The position numbers and the translations under genes are program-made. 64,000 nt of DNA from Arthrobacter methylotrophus (GTDB lineage Bacteria > Actinomycetota > Actinomycetes > Actinomycetales > Micrococcaceae). A model generated the notes under the pieces. That model was given only the letters and a program-made list of their open reading frames with translations. It ran no database searches and was not told the DNA's origin. Where the stretch lies: positions 2,914,001 through 2,978,000 of the forward strand of contig NZ_BAABED010000001.1 in NCBI RefSeq assembly GCF_039539965.1, written 5' to 3'. Position 1 is the stretch's first letter. Every line of letters starts with the position of its first letter. Of the stretch, positions 17,403 to 27,536 are shown piece by piece.

Positions 17403-18323
17403 CTACTGCGCCCGCTTTTCGCTGTCGGGGGCGAATACGAGGACGGGCTTGGCGAAACTTCCCGCATCGGCCAGCAACGCCACCAGCTCCCCTGCCGGTG
17501 AGAACGCGGCAGCCGGGTTCTCGGCGGTGGCTGCCTCAGCCGTGCCGGTAGCGGGCCCCGCGGCGATCCTGCGGCCAAAGGAGATCTCGGTGGTTTCCGC
17601 GTCGCTCAGCTCCCGATTGGGCATGAGCGCCCGGGCCGCGGCGGACATGTCGAGGACTTCCAGTTCCTCGGCAAGCTGTTCAAGGGTCCTGGCCTGTTCA
17701 AGGGAGTATGGCCCCACCCGGGTGCGGCGCAGCGCCGTGAGATGGCCGCCGACGCCGAGTGCCTCGCCCAGGTCGCGCGCCAGGGCGCGGATGTAGGTGC
17801 CGGAGGAGCACTCAACCGTGACGTCGACGTCAACGACCCTGCCGCCGTCGACCCCGCGGATGGCGTGGATCTCGAACCGGTGGATCGTCACCGGGCGGGC
17901 GGCGAGTTTGACTTCTTCCCCCGAGCGGACGCGGGCATAAGACCGTTCGCCGTTGACTTTGATGGCGCTGACGCTGCTGGGAACCTGTTGGATCTCGCCG
18001 CTGAGCTGCGCGACGCCGGCACGAATGGCTTCGTCCGTGACTGCGCTGGCATTGCGGCTCTCCGTGATGTCGCCTTCGGCATCGTCGGTGATGGTGGATT
18101 CGCCGAGCCGGATGGTGGCGGAGTAAGTCTTGGAGGTGCCAACGATGTACGTCAATAGCCGCGTGGCTTTGTTGATGCCGAGAACGAGCACCCCTGTGGC
18201 CATGGGGTCCAGGGTCCCTGCATGGCCCACTTTCCGGGTACCGGCGAGTCGCCGCATCCGACCAACCACATCGTGGCTGGTCCATCCTTGCGGCTTATCA
18301 ACGATTACCAGTCCAGAAAGCAC
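17403..18323 (-). CDS. truB: tRNA pseudouridine(55) synthase TruB
   Basis: TruB makes pseudouridine 55 in the T-loop of tRNAs. The 306-residue enzyme has the N-terminal VDKPQGWTSHDVVGRMR, the catalytic aspartate in VGHAGTLDPMATGVL, and CSSGTYIRALARDLGEALG. It heads the leftward unit with two small membrane proteins and ribF. Confidence 0.98.
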   Translation of the reverse strand: MLSGLVIVDKPQGWTSHDVVGRMRRLAGTRKVGHAGTLDPMATGVLVLGINKATRLLTYIVGTSKTYSATIRLGESTITDDAEGDITESRNASAVTDEAIRAGVAQLSGEIQQVPSSVSAIKVNGERSYARVRSGEEVKLAARPVTIHRFEIHAIRGVDGGRVVDVDVTVECSSGTYIRALARDLGEALGVGGHLTALRRTRVGPYSLEQARTLEQLAEELEVLDMSAAARALMPNRELSDAETTEISFGRRIAAGPATGTAEAATAENPAAAFSPAGELVALLADAGSFAKPVLVFAPDSEKRAQ

Positions 18324-18374
18324 GCCTCCCAGTATATCCGCGCGGGGGCATGCTTCCTGCGGCCGCCGGCTCCC

Positions 18375-18402
18375 CTGGACGCATGGGAGCCACGGCTAAG
18401 AT
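18375..18402 (+). promoter_or_regulatory. Candidate promoter of a leaderless aminotransferase mRNA
   Basis: CTGGAC (18375-18380), a 16-base spacer and TAAGAT (18397-18402) precede the ATG at 18410 by seven bases. No ribosome-binding site is present. Transcription is therefore expected to start at or next to the ATG. Confidence 0.5.
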
Positions 18403-18409
18403 GGCTCCC

Positions 18410-19564
18410 ATGCCTGAGCTTGCCGCACACATCCGCGCAGTGCCCGTGAACCAGATCCGGGAGATCACCGAGGCCGCTTGGGGGACTCCCGGGGCGATCA
18501 TCCTCAGTATCGGCGAGCCCGGCTTTGCGCTGCCCCGGCACATCCTGGAGGCGGGGATCGCCTGCTTGGACAGGGACGAGACGAACTACACTCCCAACGC
18601 CGGAATCCCGGCCCTGCGGGAAGCATTTGCCGAGCGTTTCCGGGCCCACAACCAGGTGGACATCGGCGCAGAGCGCGTGTACGTCGTCGACGGGGCCCAG
18701 CAGGGGCTGCACTTCGCCATGAGCCTGCTTCTCTCCCCTGGCGACGAGATCCTGATCCCCAACCCGGGCTACCCCACTTTTGCGATGACCAGCCACTTGC
18801 TCCAGGCCGTCCCTGTACGGTATCCGCTCTATCCCGAGCACGAGTTCCAGCCCCGTATCGAGGACATTGAGGTCCTGGTCACTCCGCGCACCAAGGTGTT
18901 GGTCCTGAATTCGCCGTCCAATCCCCTGGGCGCGGTGATCGGCGAGGAAGCCACGCGCCAGCTCGTGGAACTGGCGGTCAAGCATGATCTGTGGATCATC
19001 TCGGATGAATGCTACGAAGCCTTCACCTTCGATGTTCCGCACACGAGTCCTGCCCGTTTCGACAGCACTGTTCCCGGGGAAGCCCGGGTCTTCACGTCCC
19101 TGACCCTGTCCAAGACCTACGGACTCACGGGACTGCGGATCGGGGCCCTCATTTGTCCGCCGGGCCTGGAGCGGAAGATGAACAATGTCATGGAGGCAAT
19201 CGTCTCCTGCGTGGCTTCGCCTTCCCAGTACGCCGCCGTCGCAGCCCTGACGGGCCCGCAGGACTATGTGGACACGGCACGGAAGCACTACCGCTCCAAT
19301 CGTGACGCAGCCTCAGCGGTGCTGGCAAAGAAGGGCATTCCCTTCCTGGGTGCCCAGGGGGCCTTCTATTTATGGGCGGACGTCTCGCATGTTAGCGGCG
19401 GCAACGTCCGCGCCTGGGTGCGCCGCTTCCTCGCGGAATCGGGAGTGGCTGTGGCACCGGGAACCGCGTTCGGTTCCATCGGCGAGGGCTGGATCAGAAT
19501 CGCGCTATGCGGGGATCACCAGCAGCTGCTCGACGGCGTCGGGCGGCTTCCCGAGCGTCCTTGA
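18410..19564 (+). CDS. Class I/II pyridoxal-phosphate aminotransferase
   Basis: The 384-residue enzyme is a fold-type I aminotransferase. It contains SIGEPGFALP, NYTPNAGIPALREAFAERF, NSPSNPLGAV, the WIISDECYEAF segment, and the PLP-lysine region SLTLSKTYGLTGLRIG. Its closest resemblance is to AspC/DapC/AlaT-type enzymes; the amino donor and product cannot be decided. The start at 18410 (MPELAAHIRAVPV) suits the -10 element; an ATG at 18401 is possible. It is divergent from truB with an 86-bp gap, and converges on the deaminase gene. Confidence 0.92.
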   Translation: MPELAAHIRAVPVNQIREITEAAWGTPGAIILSIGEPGFALPRHILEAGIACLDRDETNYTPNAGIPALREAFAERFRAHNQVDIGAERVYVVDGAQQGLHFAMSLLLSPGDEILIPNPGYPTFAMTSHLLQAVPVRYPLYPEHEFQPRIEDIEVLVTPRTKVLVLNSPSNPLGAVIGEEATRQLVELAVKHDLWIISDECYEAFTFDVPHTSPARFDSTVPGEARVFTSLTLSKTYGLTGLRIGALICPPGLERKMNNVMEAIVSCVASPSQYAAVAALTGPQDYVDTARKHYRSNRDAASAVLAKKGIPFLGAQGAFYLWADVSHVSGGNVRAWVRRFLAESGVAVAPGTAFGSIGEGWIRIALCGDHQQLLDGVGRLPERP

Positions 19565-19594
19565 GGCGGCAGGCTTGGCTCGCCGCGGCCCGGT

Positions 19595-20080
19595 TCAATA
19601 AGCTGTCCGATTCTTGTTTTCCCGCCACGCGTCGAAGGGAGCTTCCGACGCCGCAACTTTGGTGTGCTGAATAGGCAGCAGTTCAGGCCGGGTGCCGTCG
19701 AAATATTCGTAGAACACGGCGTCGTCGAAACCGGCAGCCGCAGCGCCGCGCCGGTCCGCGGCAAAGTAGACGCGGCTTATTCGTCCCCACAAAGCTGCTG
19801 AGAGGCACAAAGGGCATGGTTCGCAGCTCGCGTACAGCACCGACCCGCTGAGATCGAAGCTTTTCAGTTCCCACGCCGCCCGCCGGATCGCGACCACTTC
19901 GGCGTGGGCCGTGGGGTCGTTGTCGCGGGTCACCCGGTTGACGCCGTCATGGAGCCGCCCGTCCGGCGTGACCACGACTGCACCGAACGGACCGCCGCCG
20001 TCGGCCACGTTTTGCACCGCGAGCCGCACGGCGTGTTCAAGGTAAGCTTCAGGACTCTGAGCTGGATCGGGCGCCACCAT
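19595..20080 (-). CDS. Nucleoside/guanine deaminase-like cytidine deaminase-fold enzyme
   Basis: The 161-residue protein has the zinc motifs HAEVVAIRRAAWEL (His-Ala-Glu) and CEPCPLCLSAAL (P-C-x2-C). The GGPFGAVVV start region and the C-terminal AWRENKNRTAY resemble GuaD-type guanine deaminases more than tRNA adenosine deaminase TadA. It would act in purine salvage or nitrogen scavenging. The start at 20080 (GCGCCACCATGC on the opposite strand) gives MVAPDPAQSPEAY. It is monocistronic between rbfA and the convergent aminotransferase. Confidence 0.87.
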   Translation of the reverse strand: MVAPDPAQSPEAYLEHAVRLAVQNVADGGGPFGAVVVTPDGRLHDGVNRVTRDNDPTAHAEVVAIRRAAWELKSFDLSGSVLYASCEPCPLCLSAALWGRISRVYFAADRRGAAAAGFDDAVFYEYFDGTRPELLPIQHTKVAASEAPFDAWRENKNRTAY

Positions 20081-20132
20081 GCTCCGATCTTAGCGACGGC
20101 GTGCCACTTTGAGGCGGCTTTCATTATTAAAC

Positions 20133-20182
20133 GGGGAAGACCGGATCAGGCAGTCTTCAGACTTGCGGATCCGGCCCTTCCC
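20133..20182 (-). terminator. Terminator after rbfA
   Basis: Reading leftward, GGGAAG-GGCCGGATC pairs with GATCCGG-TCTTCCCC across a roughly 20-base loop, followed by GTTTAATAATG. It lies 14 bp beyond the rbfA stop and probably ends the rimP-nusA-infB-rbfA unit. Confidence 0.65.
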
Positions 20183-20195
20183 AGGATTGGGCGGC

Positions 20196-20705
20196 TTATT
20201 TGCCGCCGTCTTCGTCGATGTCTTCATCGGCGCGGAGGTCGATGTCTTCTTCGTCAAAATCGTCTTCGTCGATGTCCGCATCCTGCGTGGCATCGCTCTT
20301 GTAGGGATCTGCATCGCCTGCGTGCTTGGCGCCGGCGGCCAGTGCGGCCACCTCGGCGTCGCGCTCCTTGGCCGTGCGCAACAACGCCTCAAGGTTCGAC
20401 GCATTGACCGGAATGAGGTCCGCGACGAACTCCAAGGTAGGAGTCAGGCGCACAGTGATATTGCGGCCCACCTCTTGGCGGAGGACCCCTTTCGCCTTCT
20501 CCAAAGCCCTGGCGGCGTCCGCCTGGGCAATCTCGTCACCGAAGACGGTGTAGTACACGGTGGCGTGCTGAAGATCGTTGGTGACGCGGGCATCGGTAAT
20601 AGTGATGCCCTCAACCCGGGGATCCTTGATCCGCCGGCCTAGTGCTTCAGCAACAACAACCTTAATCCGCTGCGCCAACTTGGCAGCGCGTGCCGGATCA
20701 GCCAT
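20196..20705 (-). CDS. rbfA: 30S ribosome-binding factor A
   Basis: RbfA binds the 30S subunit and helps 16S rRNA maturation. The core (residues 1-110) starts MADPARAAKLAQRIKVVVAE and contains IKDPRVEGITITDARVTNDL, HATVYYTVFG and LTPTLEFVAD. The last 35 residues are strongly acidic (DIDEDDFDEEDIDLRADEDI), a tail common in actinobacterial RbfA. The ATG at 20705 is preferred over the longer frame to 20783. It lies 331 bp after infB, a gap filled by a structured element. Confidence 0.96.
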   Translation of the reverse strand: MADPARAAKLAQRIKVVVAEALGRRIKDPRVEGITITDARVTNDLQHATVYYTVFGDEIAQADAARALEKAKGVLRQEVGRNITVRLTPTLEFVADLIPVNASNLEALLRTAKERDAEVAALAAGAKHAGDADPYKSDATQDADIDEDDFDEEDIDLRADEDIDEDGGK

Positions 20706-21036
20706 TTCAACTCCTAAAATTTTGCGTACGACGGCGCGTTGGCGGCTTACGTACTTAAGTTCGGTATGGTGCGACGCGCCCAAGGCAAGTCACCGACGGA
20801 CCGCGAGGTCCCCACGGAGGCCCGTGGAGCCGATATGGGGGCCCGGGGGTGGCATCTAAGGTGGCAGCCGAGGGACCCGATGCGAGCTTGCGAGCATTGG
20901 GAAGGCTGCCACCGCTGCCGAAGCTGGGCGGCAAGGATCGCAGGTCCTTTGCCGCCAGCGTAGGGGCGGGGCCCCATGTCGGCGGAACGGGCCGGGGCCG
21001 CCAGGAAACCCGACGACCCCGCCCAAAACGGACACC
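20706..21036. other. infB-rbfA spacer with two strong hairpins
   Basis: No gene is seen. The spacer holds GGTGGCAGCC (20860-20869) paired exactly with GGCTGCCACC (20904-20913), with an inner CCCGATGC/GCATTGGG stem and a GCGAGCTTGCGAGC centre. A second stem follows, GGCGGCAAGGA (20927-20937) with TCCTTTGCCGCC (20945-20956). The rest is GC-rich. It could be an RNA processing site, an attenuator or an inserted intergenic repeat. Confidence 0.7.
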
Positions 21037-23922
21037 TTAGACGCGCGGCTTTTCGCGCATCTCGAAGGTCTCGATGATGTCACCTTCGTTGATGTCGTTG
21101 TACGAGCCAAGACCGATACCACACTCGAAGTCCGTGCGGACCTCGGTGGCGTCGTCCTTGAAGCGCTTGAGCGTCTCAACGGTCAGGTTGTCGCCGATGA
21201 TCTTGCCATCGCGGCTGACGCGTGCCTTCGTGTTTCGGCGGATGATGCCCGAGCGGACGATGGAACCGGCGATGTTTCCGAACTTGGAAGAACGGAAGAC
21301 TTCGCGGACCTCGGCGGTACCGAGCTGGACTTCCTCGTACTCCGGCTTGAGCATGCCCTTGAGGGCCAGCTCGATGTCATCAATTGCCGAGTAGATGACG
21401 GAGTAGAAGCGCATGTCCACGCCTTCACGATCGGCCAGGTCGGCCACGCGCTCGGCGGGCTTGACGTTGAAGCCGATGATGATGGCGTTGTCCACCGTGG
21501 CGAGGTTGACGTCGTTCTGCGTGATGGCACCCACACCGCGGTGGATGACGCGCAACTGAACGTCGGTGCCGACGTCGATCTTGAGCAAGGCGTCTTCGAG
21601 GGCTTCGACGGCACCGGAAACGTCACCCTTGAGGATGAGGTTGAGGGTGTCGATCTTGCCGTCGGCCACTGCCTTGTCGAAGTCCTCGAGGCTGATGCGC
21701 TTGCGGCGCTTGGCCAGTGCCGCGTTGCGATCGGCTGCTTCGCGCTTTTCAGCGATCTGGCGGGCCGTACGCTCGTCGGAGGTCACCAGGAAGGTGTCAC
21801 CGGCGCGCGGCACGTTGGACAGGCCCAGGACCTGGACCGGACGTGACGGAAGCGCGATGTCGAGGGCGTTGCCGTCTTCATCGAACATGGCACGGACGCG
21901 GCCGTGGGCTGTACCGGCCACGATCGTGTCACCGACGGCCAAGGTACCGGACTGGACCAGGACGGTAGCCACGGCTCCGCGGCCCTTGTCAAGGTTCGCT
22001 TCGATGGCGATGCCTCGAGCGTCCTTGTCCGGGTTGGCGCGCAGGTCCAGGGCGGCATCTGCGGTCAGCAGGACGGCGTCGATCAGTTCGTCGATGTTGA
22101 TGTTCTGGCGGGCAGAAACCTCAACGAACATGGTGTCTCCACCGTATTCTTCGGGAACCAGGCCGTACTCGGTGAGCTGGCCCTTGACCTTGTCCGGGTT
22201 CGCGCCGTCCTTGTCGATCTTGTTGACCGCGACGACGATCGGCACGTTGGCCGCCTGTGCGTGGTTGAGTGCTTCCACCGTCTGCGGCATGACGCCGTCG
22301 TCGGCTGCGACAACCAGGATGGCGATGTCGGTGACCTTGGCACCACGGGCACGCATGGCGGTGAACGCCTCGTGACCGGGAGTGTCAATGAAGGTGATGT
22401 CGCGCGGAGTGCCTTCGTGGATGTGGCTGATCTGGTAGGCGCCGATGTGCTGCGTGATGCCGCCGTGTTCGCCGGCAACCACGTTGGTCTTCCGAATCGC
22501 GTCGAGCAGTCGGGTCTTACCGTGGTCAACGTGACCCATGACGGTGACCACCGGGGGACGCGCTTCGAGGACGTCGTCGCCTTCGGCTTCCAGTTCGGCA
22601 TCGAGGTCGATGTCGAAGGAGTCGAGGAGCTCGCGCTCTTCGTCTTCCGGAGAGACAACCTGGACCTTGTAGCCGAGTTCGGCGCCGAGCAGGCCGAAGG
22701 TGTCTTCGTCCAGAGACTGGGTAGCCGTTGCCATTTCACCAAGGTGGAAGAGCACGGTCACCAGCGCTGCGGGGTTCGCCTCGATCTTGTCGGCGAAGTC
22801 CGTGATGGACGAGCCACGACGGAGCCGGACCACGGTGTTGCCGTCGCCGCGGGGTACGGATACGCCGCCCAGCGACGGAGCACTCATCTGCTCCAGTTCC
22901 TGACGCTTTGCACGCTTCGACTTGCGCTGCTTGCCGCGTCCTGCGCCACCCTTGCCGAAAGCACCCTGGGTGCCGCCGCGTCCACGGCCGCCCTTGCCGA
23001 AGCCACCGCCGGCGGGAGCTCCGCCGCCGGTGCCTGCGCCAGGAGCGCCACCCGGACGGCCGGGGCCGCCGCCACCGGGACGGCCTGCGCCACCCGGACG
23101 GCCTGCGCCACCGGGAGCGGGACGCTCGGTGCGGTTGGGCATCATGCCCGGGCTGGGACGGTTGCCTGCGGGACCACCTGCGGGCCGCGGAGCGCCCGGG
23201 CGGGGGGCACCGGGGCGGGGTGCACCCGGACGCGGTCCACCGGAACCGGCTGCGGGACGGGGACCGCCTGCACCGGCTGCGGGACGGGGACCGCCTGCAC
23301 CGGCCGCGGGACGCGGACCTCCGGGACGTTCGCCGTCAGTGCGGCCACCGCTGCGGGGCATGCCCTGCGAGGTCGCAAAGGGGTTGTTGCCCGGGCGGGG
23401 AGGACGCTCGCCGTCGCCACGGCCGCGGGGCATGCCCTGCGAGGTCGCGAACGGGTTGTTGCCCGGACGCGGGCCGCCGGCGCGCGGAGCCTGGCTGCCC
23501 GGACGTGCGGGGGCAGGGGCTTCGGCCTTGGGGGCCGGACGGGCGCCCGGCTTGGCGGAAAAAGGACTTGCCGTTGCTGCCGGAGCCACAGGAGCTGCCG
23601 GGGCGGGGGCCTCAGCCTTGGGGGCGGGGACCGGAGCCTTGGGTGCTGCTGGTGCAGCAGGCCGGGATGCTGCGGGTGCAGCAGGGGCGGCAGCGCGGGG
23701 TGCTGCGGGTGCAGCAGGGGCGGCAGCGCGGGGTGCTGCCGGGGCAGCCGCCTTTGCGGCGCCGGCACCCGGGTAGGCGTCGCGAAGCTTCTTCACGACG
23801 GGGGCCTCAATTGTTGAAGAGGCGGAGCGAACGAATTCGCCCAATTCCTGCAGTTTTGTCACTGCATCTTTGGAAGTAATACCGAGCTCTTTAGCGAGCT
23901 CATGTACGCGGACCTTGGCCAC
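21037..23922 (-). CDS. infB: Translation initiation factor IF-2
   Basis: IF-2 is the GTPase that places initiator tRNA on the ribosome. The 961-residue protein starts with the IF2-N helix domain ([20 protein letters not shown]). A roughly 300-residue Ala/Pro/Gly/Arg-rich low-complexity region contains near-duplicate [12 protein letters not shown] blocks and repeated GGPRPAAGA and GAPRP units. The GTPase domain follows ([31 protein letters not shown]), then domains III and IV. The long N-terminal extension is normal for actinobacteria. Confidence 0.99.
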   Translation of the reverse strand: MAKVRVHELAKELGITSKDAVTKLQELGEFVRSASSTIEAPVVKKLRDAYPGAGAAKAAAPAAPRAAAPAAPAAPRAAAPAAPAASRPAAPAAPKAPVPAPKAEAPAPAAPVAPAATASPFSAKPGARPAPKAEAPAPARPGSQAPRAGGPRPGNNPFATSQGMPRGRGDGERPPRPGNNPFATSQGMPRSGGRTDGERPGGPRPAAGAGGPRPAAGAGGPRPAAGSGGPRPGAPRPGAPRPGAPRPAGGPAGNRPSPGMMPNRTERPAPGGAGRPGGAGRPGGGGPGRPGGAPGAGTGGGAPAGGGFGKGGRGRGGTQGAFGKGGAGRGKQRKSKRAKRQELEQMSAPSLGGVSVPRGDGNTVVRLRRGSSITDFADKIEANPAALVTVLFHLGEMATATQSLDEDTFGLLGAELGYKVQVVSPEDEERELLDSFDIDLDAELEAEGDDVLEARPPVVTVMGHVDHGKTRLLDAIRKTNVVAGEHGGITQHIGAYQISHIHEGTPRDITFIDTPGHEAFTAMRARGAKVTDIAILVVAADDGVMPQTVEALNHAQAANVPIVVAVNKIDKDGANPDKVKGQLTEYGLVPEEYGGDTMFVEVSARQNINIDELIDAVLLTADAALDLRANPDKDARGIAIEANLDKGRGAVATVLVQSGTLAVGDTIVAGTAHGRVRAMFDEDGNALDIALPSRPVQVLGLSNVPRAGDTFLVTSDERTARQIAEKREAADRNAALAKRRKRISLEDFDKAVADGKIDTLNLILKGDVSGAVEALEDALLKIDVGTDVQLRVIHRGVGAITQNDVNLATVDNAIIIGFNVKPAERVADLADREGVDMRFYSVIYSAIDDIELALKGMLKPEYEEVQLGTAEVREVFRSSKFGNIAGSIVRSGIIRRNTKARVSRDGKIIGDNLTVETLKRFKDDATEVRTDFECGIGLGSYNDINEGDIIETFEMREKPRV

Positions 23923-24074
23923 ATTTCTCCTGTCTCGGTCCGCACCGAGCCAGGCACGAACCGTCTACTTCTTACTGCGGGCCCCCGCCACGAATGCAGC
24001 GGAAAGACCCTGTGCAAAGCGCAACAAAGTTGTCATCGTTGCGCACTCATCGCTGGGAACTCATCGGGTTTCCA

Positions 24075-24419
24075 TCAGTTTTCTAACCCGCTTTCAGATT
24101 TGGACGGTTTTCCTGCTTCCACGTGGTGGGTGTCGGCAGGGGGTATGACTGTCGCCAGGTAACGTTCGACGGCGGTGGCTTCGCTTGCGCCCGCGAGGGC
24201 CCTTGCGAAAGCACGCCGTTTGCTTGCCAGCGTCAGGCATGAGCTGCTGGGGTGCAGCCACGCACCCCGGCCAGCCATCCGGCGTCGTTCATCCACTAAG
24301 ACGACGGGTGACCCGCCGCCTTCGGCGACAAGCCGGATCAACTCGCTCCGCTTGCCTTGTTTCCGGCATCCGATACAGGTGCGCACAGGCTGGCGCCTGG
24401 TCTGAAGCAGCTCAGTCAC
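24075..24419 (-). CDS. ylxR: YlxR-family RNA-binding protein (DUF448)
   Basis: The protein contains the YlxR signature [20 protein letters not shown], the [18 protein letters not shown] block, and [15 protein letters not shown]. YlxR has been linked to RNase P and transcription control in other bacteria; here it sits in its usual place between nusA and infB. The start is uncertain: GTG at 24419 (114 residues) or a TTG four codons earlier that has GAGG upstream. The C-terminus is variable. Confidence 0.9.
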   Translation of the reverse strand: MTELLQTRRQPVRTCIGCRKQGKRSELIRLVAEGGGSPVVLVDERRRMAGRGAWLHPSSSCLTLASKRRAFARALAGASEATAVERYLATVIPPADTHHVEAGKPSKSESGLEN

Positions 24420-24431
24420 TGGGTGTATCAA

Positions 24432-24657
24432 CCTGCCTCAGTGCCTTTACCTGTCTCTGCGATTCTGCTTTCATTGGCGGCCGCCCTTGACTCGTGGAGA
24501 TTGTTGCCCCTACAAATCACGAGCACGCCAAAGCGCACGGATACCGGACATAGGCCCGGTTCCATCCATTCTAAGCCCCAGCAGGCCCGGCCACCGAATC
24601 CGCATGATATGGGGATCCGGGGCGGGGCTATCCGGGGCTATGTCGCGCTGGAAGGAT
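24432..24657 (-). other. nusA-ylxR spacer with possible internal promoter
   Basis: The 226-bp spacer has no coding signal. Read leftward, it contains GGGGCTTAGAATGG, where TAGAAT could be a -10 element for ylxR-infB. It also contains a duplicated GGATAGCCCCG/GGACATAGCCCCG-like run near the nusA end. A weak -35 leaves the promoter call tentative. Confidence 0.35.
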
Positions 24658-25638
24658 CTAGTTGCCCTTGGCTGGAGTGGCGTCGGAGACGATGTCGATG
24701 CGCCAACCGGTCAGCTTGGCCGCAAGGCGGGCGTTCTGGCCTTCTTTGCCGATAGCAAGGGACAGTTGATAGTCGGGAACAACCACCCGGGCAGAGCGGG
24801 TGGCCTCATCGGTGATAGTGACGGAATTCACGCGAGATGGGGAAAGCGAGTTGGCGATGAATGTCGCTGGATCCTCGCTGAAATCGACAATGTCGATTTT
24901 CTCGTCGTTGAGTTCGGTCATGACGGCGCGCACGCGCGAGCCCATCTCGCCAATGCAAGCGCCCTTGGCGTTAATCCCGGGAGTATTGGCTTTGACGGCC
25001 ATTTTGGTCCGGTGCCCAGCCTCGCGTGCCAGCGCCACGATCTCGACCGATCGGTCCGCGATCTCCGGAACCTCCAGTTCGAAGAGCTTCCGGACGAGGC
25101 CCGGATGTGAACGCGACAAGGTGATGGACGGTCCTTTGGTCCCGCGGTGGACGTCCACTACAAAGGCGCGCAGGCGATTGCCGTGTGTGTACTTCTCCCC
25201 CGGCACCTGCTCAGGAGGCGGCAGCAGGGCTTCCACGGACCCAAGATTCACTTGGATCATGTGGGGGTTGTTGCCCTGTTGGATCAAGCCCGCAACGAGT
25301 TCGCCCTCACGGCCCTTGAATTCGCCGAGGACGTTGTCGTCCTCAACGTCGCGCAAGCGCTGCAGGATGATCTGCCGCGCAGTGCTCGCCGCAATGCGGC
25401 CGAACCCGGCAGGGGTGTCCTCGAACTCGCCGATGGCTTCGCCGTCGTCGTCGATTTCCGTCGCCCAAATTGTCACGTGTCCGCTCTTGCGGTCAAGCTC
25501 CGCGCGGGCCTTCTCGAAAGCGCCCGGCGTCTTGTGGTAAGCCACCAGGAGCGCCTGCTCGATGGTGGGGATCAGGAGGTCCAGCGGGATTTCACGCTCA
25601 CGCTCCAGGAGTCTCAGCGCACTCATGTCAATATCCAT
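24658..25638 (-). CDS. nusA: Transcription termination/antitermination protein NusA
   Basis: NusA binds RNA polymerase and modulates pausing, termination and antitermination. The 326-residue protein has the N-terminal polymerase-binding domain ([17 protein letters not shown]), an S1 domain and two KH domains ([40 protein letters not shown]). It lacks the C-terminal acidic repeats of the E. coli protein, which is normal for actinobacteria. Its start overlaps the rimP stop by one base (TAATG). Confidence 0.98.
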   Translation of the reverse strand: MDIDMSALRLLEREREIPLDLLIPTIEQALLVAYHKTPGAFEKARAELDRKSGHVTIWATEIDDDGEAIGEFEDTPAGFGRIAASTARQIILQRLRDVEDDNVLGEFKGREGELVAGLIQQGNNPHMIQVNLGSVEALLPPPEQVPGEKYTHGNRLRAFVVDVHRGTKGPSITLSRSHPGLVRKLFELEVPEIADRSVEIVALAREAGHRTKMAVKANTPGINAKGACIGEMGSRVRAVMTELNDEKIDIVDFSEDPATFIANSLSPSRVNSVTITDEATRSARVVVPDYQLSLAIGKEGQNARLAAKLTGWRIDIVSDATPAKGN

Positions 25639-26261
25639 TAGGCCTCCTCGGAAGGTCCGTTGTACTCGTCTTCCAGCACGGCCTCGTGGAGGTGGCTGAA
25701 CTCTATCTCGACTTTTCCTTGGCGGATCCTGTCGAAAGGAATCTTCACGGGGTCGCCCTGCTTGGGCTTCATCCCCTTCTTGACCTCTTGCTCGGGAACC
25801 AGAGTGACGCCGTCGTCGTCGACCGACTGGATTCGGCCCGTCAGGTTCTCGCCCTGGATGACGTTGACCTTGACCATGCGTCCGCGGGCCCGGTGCCAGT
25901 GCCGCGGCTCCGTCAGGGGCCGGCCGACGCCGGGCGAAGAGACCTCGAGATCGTACGGACGGCCGTCGGTGCGGGGATCGTTGTCCAGGATGTCCGAGAG
26001 CGCCCGGGAGATCTCGGCGATGACGTCCAGGCTGACGCCGCCGGTTTCCTCCTGGGGCAGGTCGATGACCACGTGGACTACCCGGTGCGAGCCTGCAACC
26101 TGGATGGCAACATCCTCAAGGTAGAGCCGGTTTGCCATTACGGCAGGCTCCAGAAGGGCCTTTAGCCTGCTCTCCTCGGGGTTGCGGACCTCGCGTTGTG
26201 CTGGATGGCTCGGATCCGTTCCAGCCTGGTCTGTTGAAGTCGTGGCTTCCGAATGACTCAT
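25638..26261 (-). CDS. rimP: Ribosome maturation factor RimP
   Basis: RimP helps 30S subunit maturation. The 207-residue protein contains the N-terminal domain with [12 protein letters not shown] and [20 protein letters not shown], then [20 protein letters not shown], and the C-terminal Sm-like domain ([14 protein letters not shown]). It is first in the rimP-nusA-ylxR-infB-rbfA unit. An AT-rich stretch around 26300-26320 probably holds the operon promoter and that of the divergent DUF4439 gene. Confidence 0.97.
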   Translation of the reverse strand: MSHSEATTSTDQAGTDPSHPAQREVRNPEESRLKALLEPAVMANRLYLEDVAIQVAGSHRVVHVVIDLPQEETGGVSLDVIAEISRALSDILDNDPRTDGRPYDLEVSSPGVGRPLTEPRHWHRARGRMVKVNVIQGENLTGRIQSVDDDGVTLVPEQEVKKGMKPKQGDPVKIPFDRIRQGKVEIEFSHLHEAVLEDEYNGPSEEA

Positions 26262-26387
26262 TTGGCCAGCCGCCTCCCGATAGATGATGTTGTGACTACT
26301 AGCTTAACGATAATTACGGCGGCGTGGTGCACGGGGTGGCCCGAGAAGCGACGCAAGTTGTCACTGAGCGTGACACCATGGTCTGTT

Positions 26388-27485
26388 GTGAACCACAAGA
26401 CTGCCGAGAAACCACGAAGCCATGGCTGGATGAGAGCCCTCCTCGTGGCTTTGCTTGCAGTTCTCGTGGTGGGAGTGGGCACCGTACTTGTCCCGCGGGA
26501 CGCGGGAAAACCGCAAGCGGTGCCGTTTTCCGACACTGCCCGCGCGGAGGCCCTCTCTGCGAGCGAAACTCTTTTGGGTAGCGCATTGCTCCTGGAGGGC
26601 ACGACGCCGGGCGGCGCCACAGCCGGGGAAACTTCCGCTGGCAACGACGTCGCGGACACTGTGATGTTGCTGACAAGTCAGGCGGAAGCGCTCCTGCCGC
26701 CTTCGAGCTCCTCGACATCGAGTGCCCCCTCCACGGCTTCCCCGAGCCCCGCCTCCAAGCAAGACCGCCCCACAACACGGGCCACTCTCGTCTCCTCGCT
26801 CTCCTCCAGTGCCTTCAGGCGATTGGCAGACGCCGCGAACGCCGACGGCGGCCTGGCACGGCTGCTTGCCGCCGTCGGGACCTCTCAACTGCTTGAGTCA
26901 TCAAGGCTCGCCACGGCCTGGGGTCTGCCGGTACCGGAAACTACGGTCGTGACGACCACCGCCCCGACGGCGCCGACGAGTTGCCCCGCATTGCCTGGAG
27001 CGTCAGCCACGGCTTCCCCTCCTGATTCCACGCGAGCCGACCTCGCCGGAGCCCTCGCCGCCGTCGTCAGCTCCGAACAGGAAGCGATCTATGCGTACCA
27101 GGTGGCCCTCACAAAGCTGGATACGAAGGAATCCGCAACCGCCGCCACCTGGCTGGACCGCCACCAGGAGCTGCTCCGGGGAGCGGAAGCTCAAGGTCGC
27201 CTGCACTGTATTGCCACGCCTCCGCGGGAAGCTGGCTACCGCCTGCCTGATAGTTTCGCCGCCAAACCCGGAGCAGCACTGGGAAGCATGGAGGCCAGCT
27301 CGCTGACTGCCTACGCCGATCTCGTGGCGCTATCAGAGGGCCAGACCCGCCAGTGGGCCATCAATGGTCTCGTCGACGCCGCCAAACGCAGCCAAGCCTG
27401 GGGAACGCCGGTTGGCCCCTTCCCCGGACTTTTGATCGACAAGGCCTCCTTGCCGTCGCTCGCGTCCCCCACACGTTCTCCATAG
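26388..27485 (+). CDS. DUF4439-type ferritin-like protein with N-terminal anchor
   Basis: The 365-residue protein begins VNHKTAEKPRSHG (GTG start) and has one hydrophobic helix (MRALLVALLAVLVVGVGTVL) that could be a signal anchor. A Ser/Thr/Ala/Pro-rich middle follows. The C-terminal helical domain contains ALAAVVSSEQEAIYAYQVAL, the E-x2-Y pattern typical of DUF4439/ferritin-like domains. It probably sits outside the membrane. The same gene type lies next to rimP in mycobacteria. Metal binding and role are unknown. The frame is open 135 bp further upstream but that part overlaps rimP. Confidence 0.85.
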   Translation: MNHKTAEKPRSHGWMRALLVALLAVLVVGVGTVLVPRDAGKPQAVPFSDTARAEALSASETLLGSALLLEGTTPGGATAGETSAGNDVADTVMLLTSQAEALLPPSSSSTSSAPSTASPSPASKQDRPTTRATLVSSLSSSAFRRLADAANADGGLARLLAAVGTSQLLESSRLATAWGLPVPETTVVTTTAPTAPTSCPALPGASATASPPDSTRADLAGALAAVVSSEQEAIYAYQVALTKLDTKESATAATWLDRHQELLRGAEAQGRLHCIATPPREAGYRLPDSFAAKPGAALGSMEASSLTAYADLVALSEGQTRQWAINGLVDAAKRSQAWGTPVGPFPGLLIDKASLPSLASPTRSP

Positions 27486-27536
27486 GAAAGCCTTTCTTTG
27501 CTAGCGGCGGCCGTTCCCGAGTGATTGGGTTGTACC

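Noticed and set aside
23140..23720. Possible CRISPR-like repeats
   Set aside because: The repeated units are in-frame codons of the IF-2 low-complexity region, with no spacers.
21904..23817. 637-codon plus-strand frame opposite infB
   Set aside because: It lies wholly antisense to a certain gene, in a low-complexity GC-rich region where long shadow frames are expected. Its product is low-complexity Ala/Gly/Thr/Arg with no family pattern.
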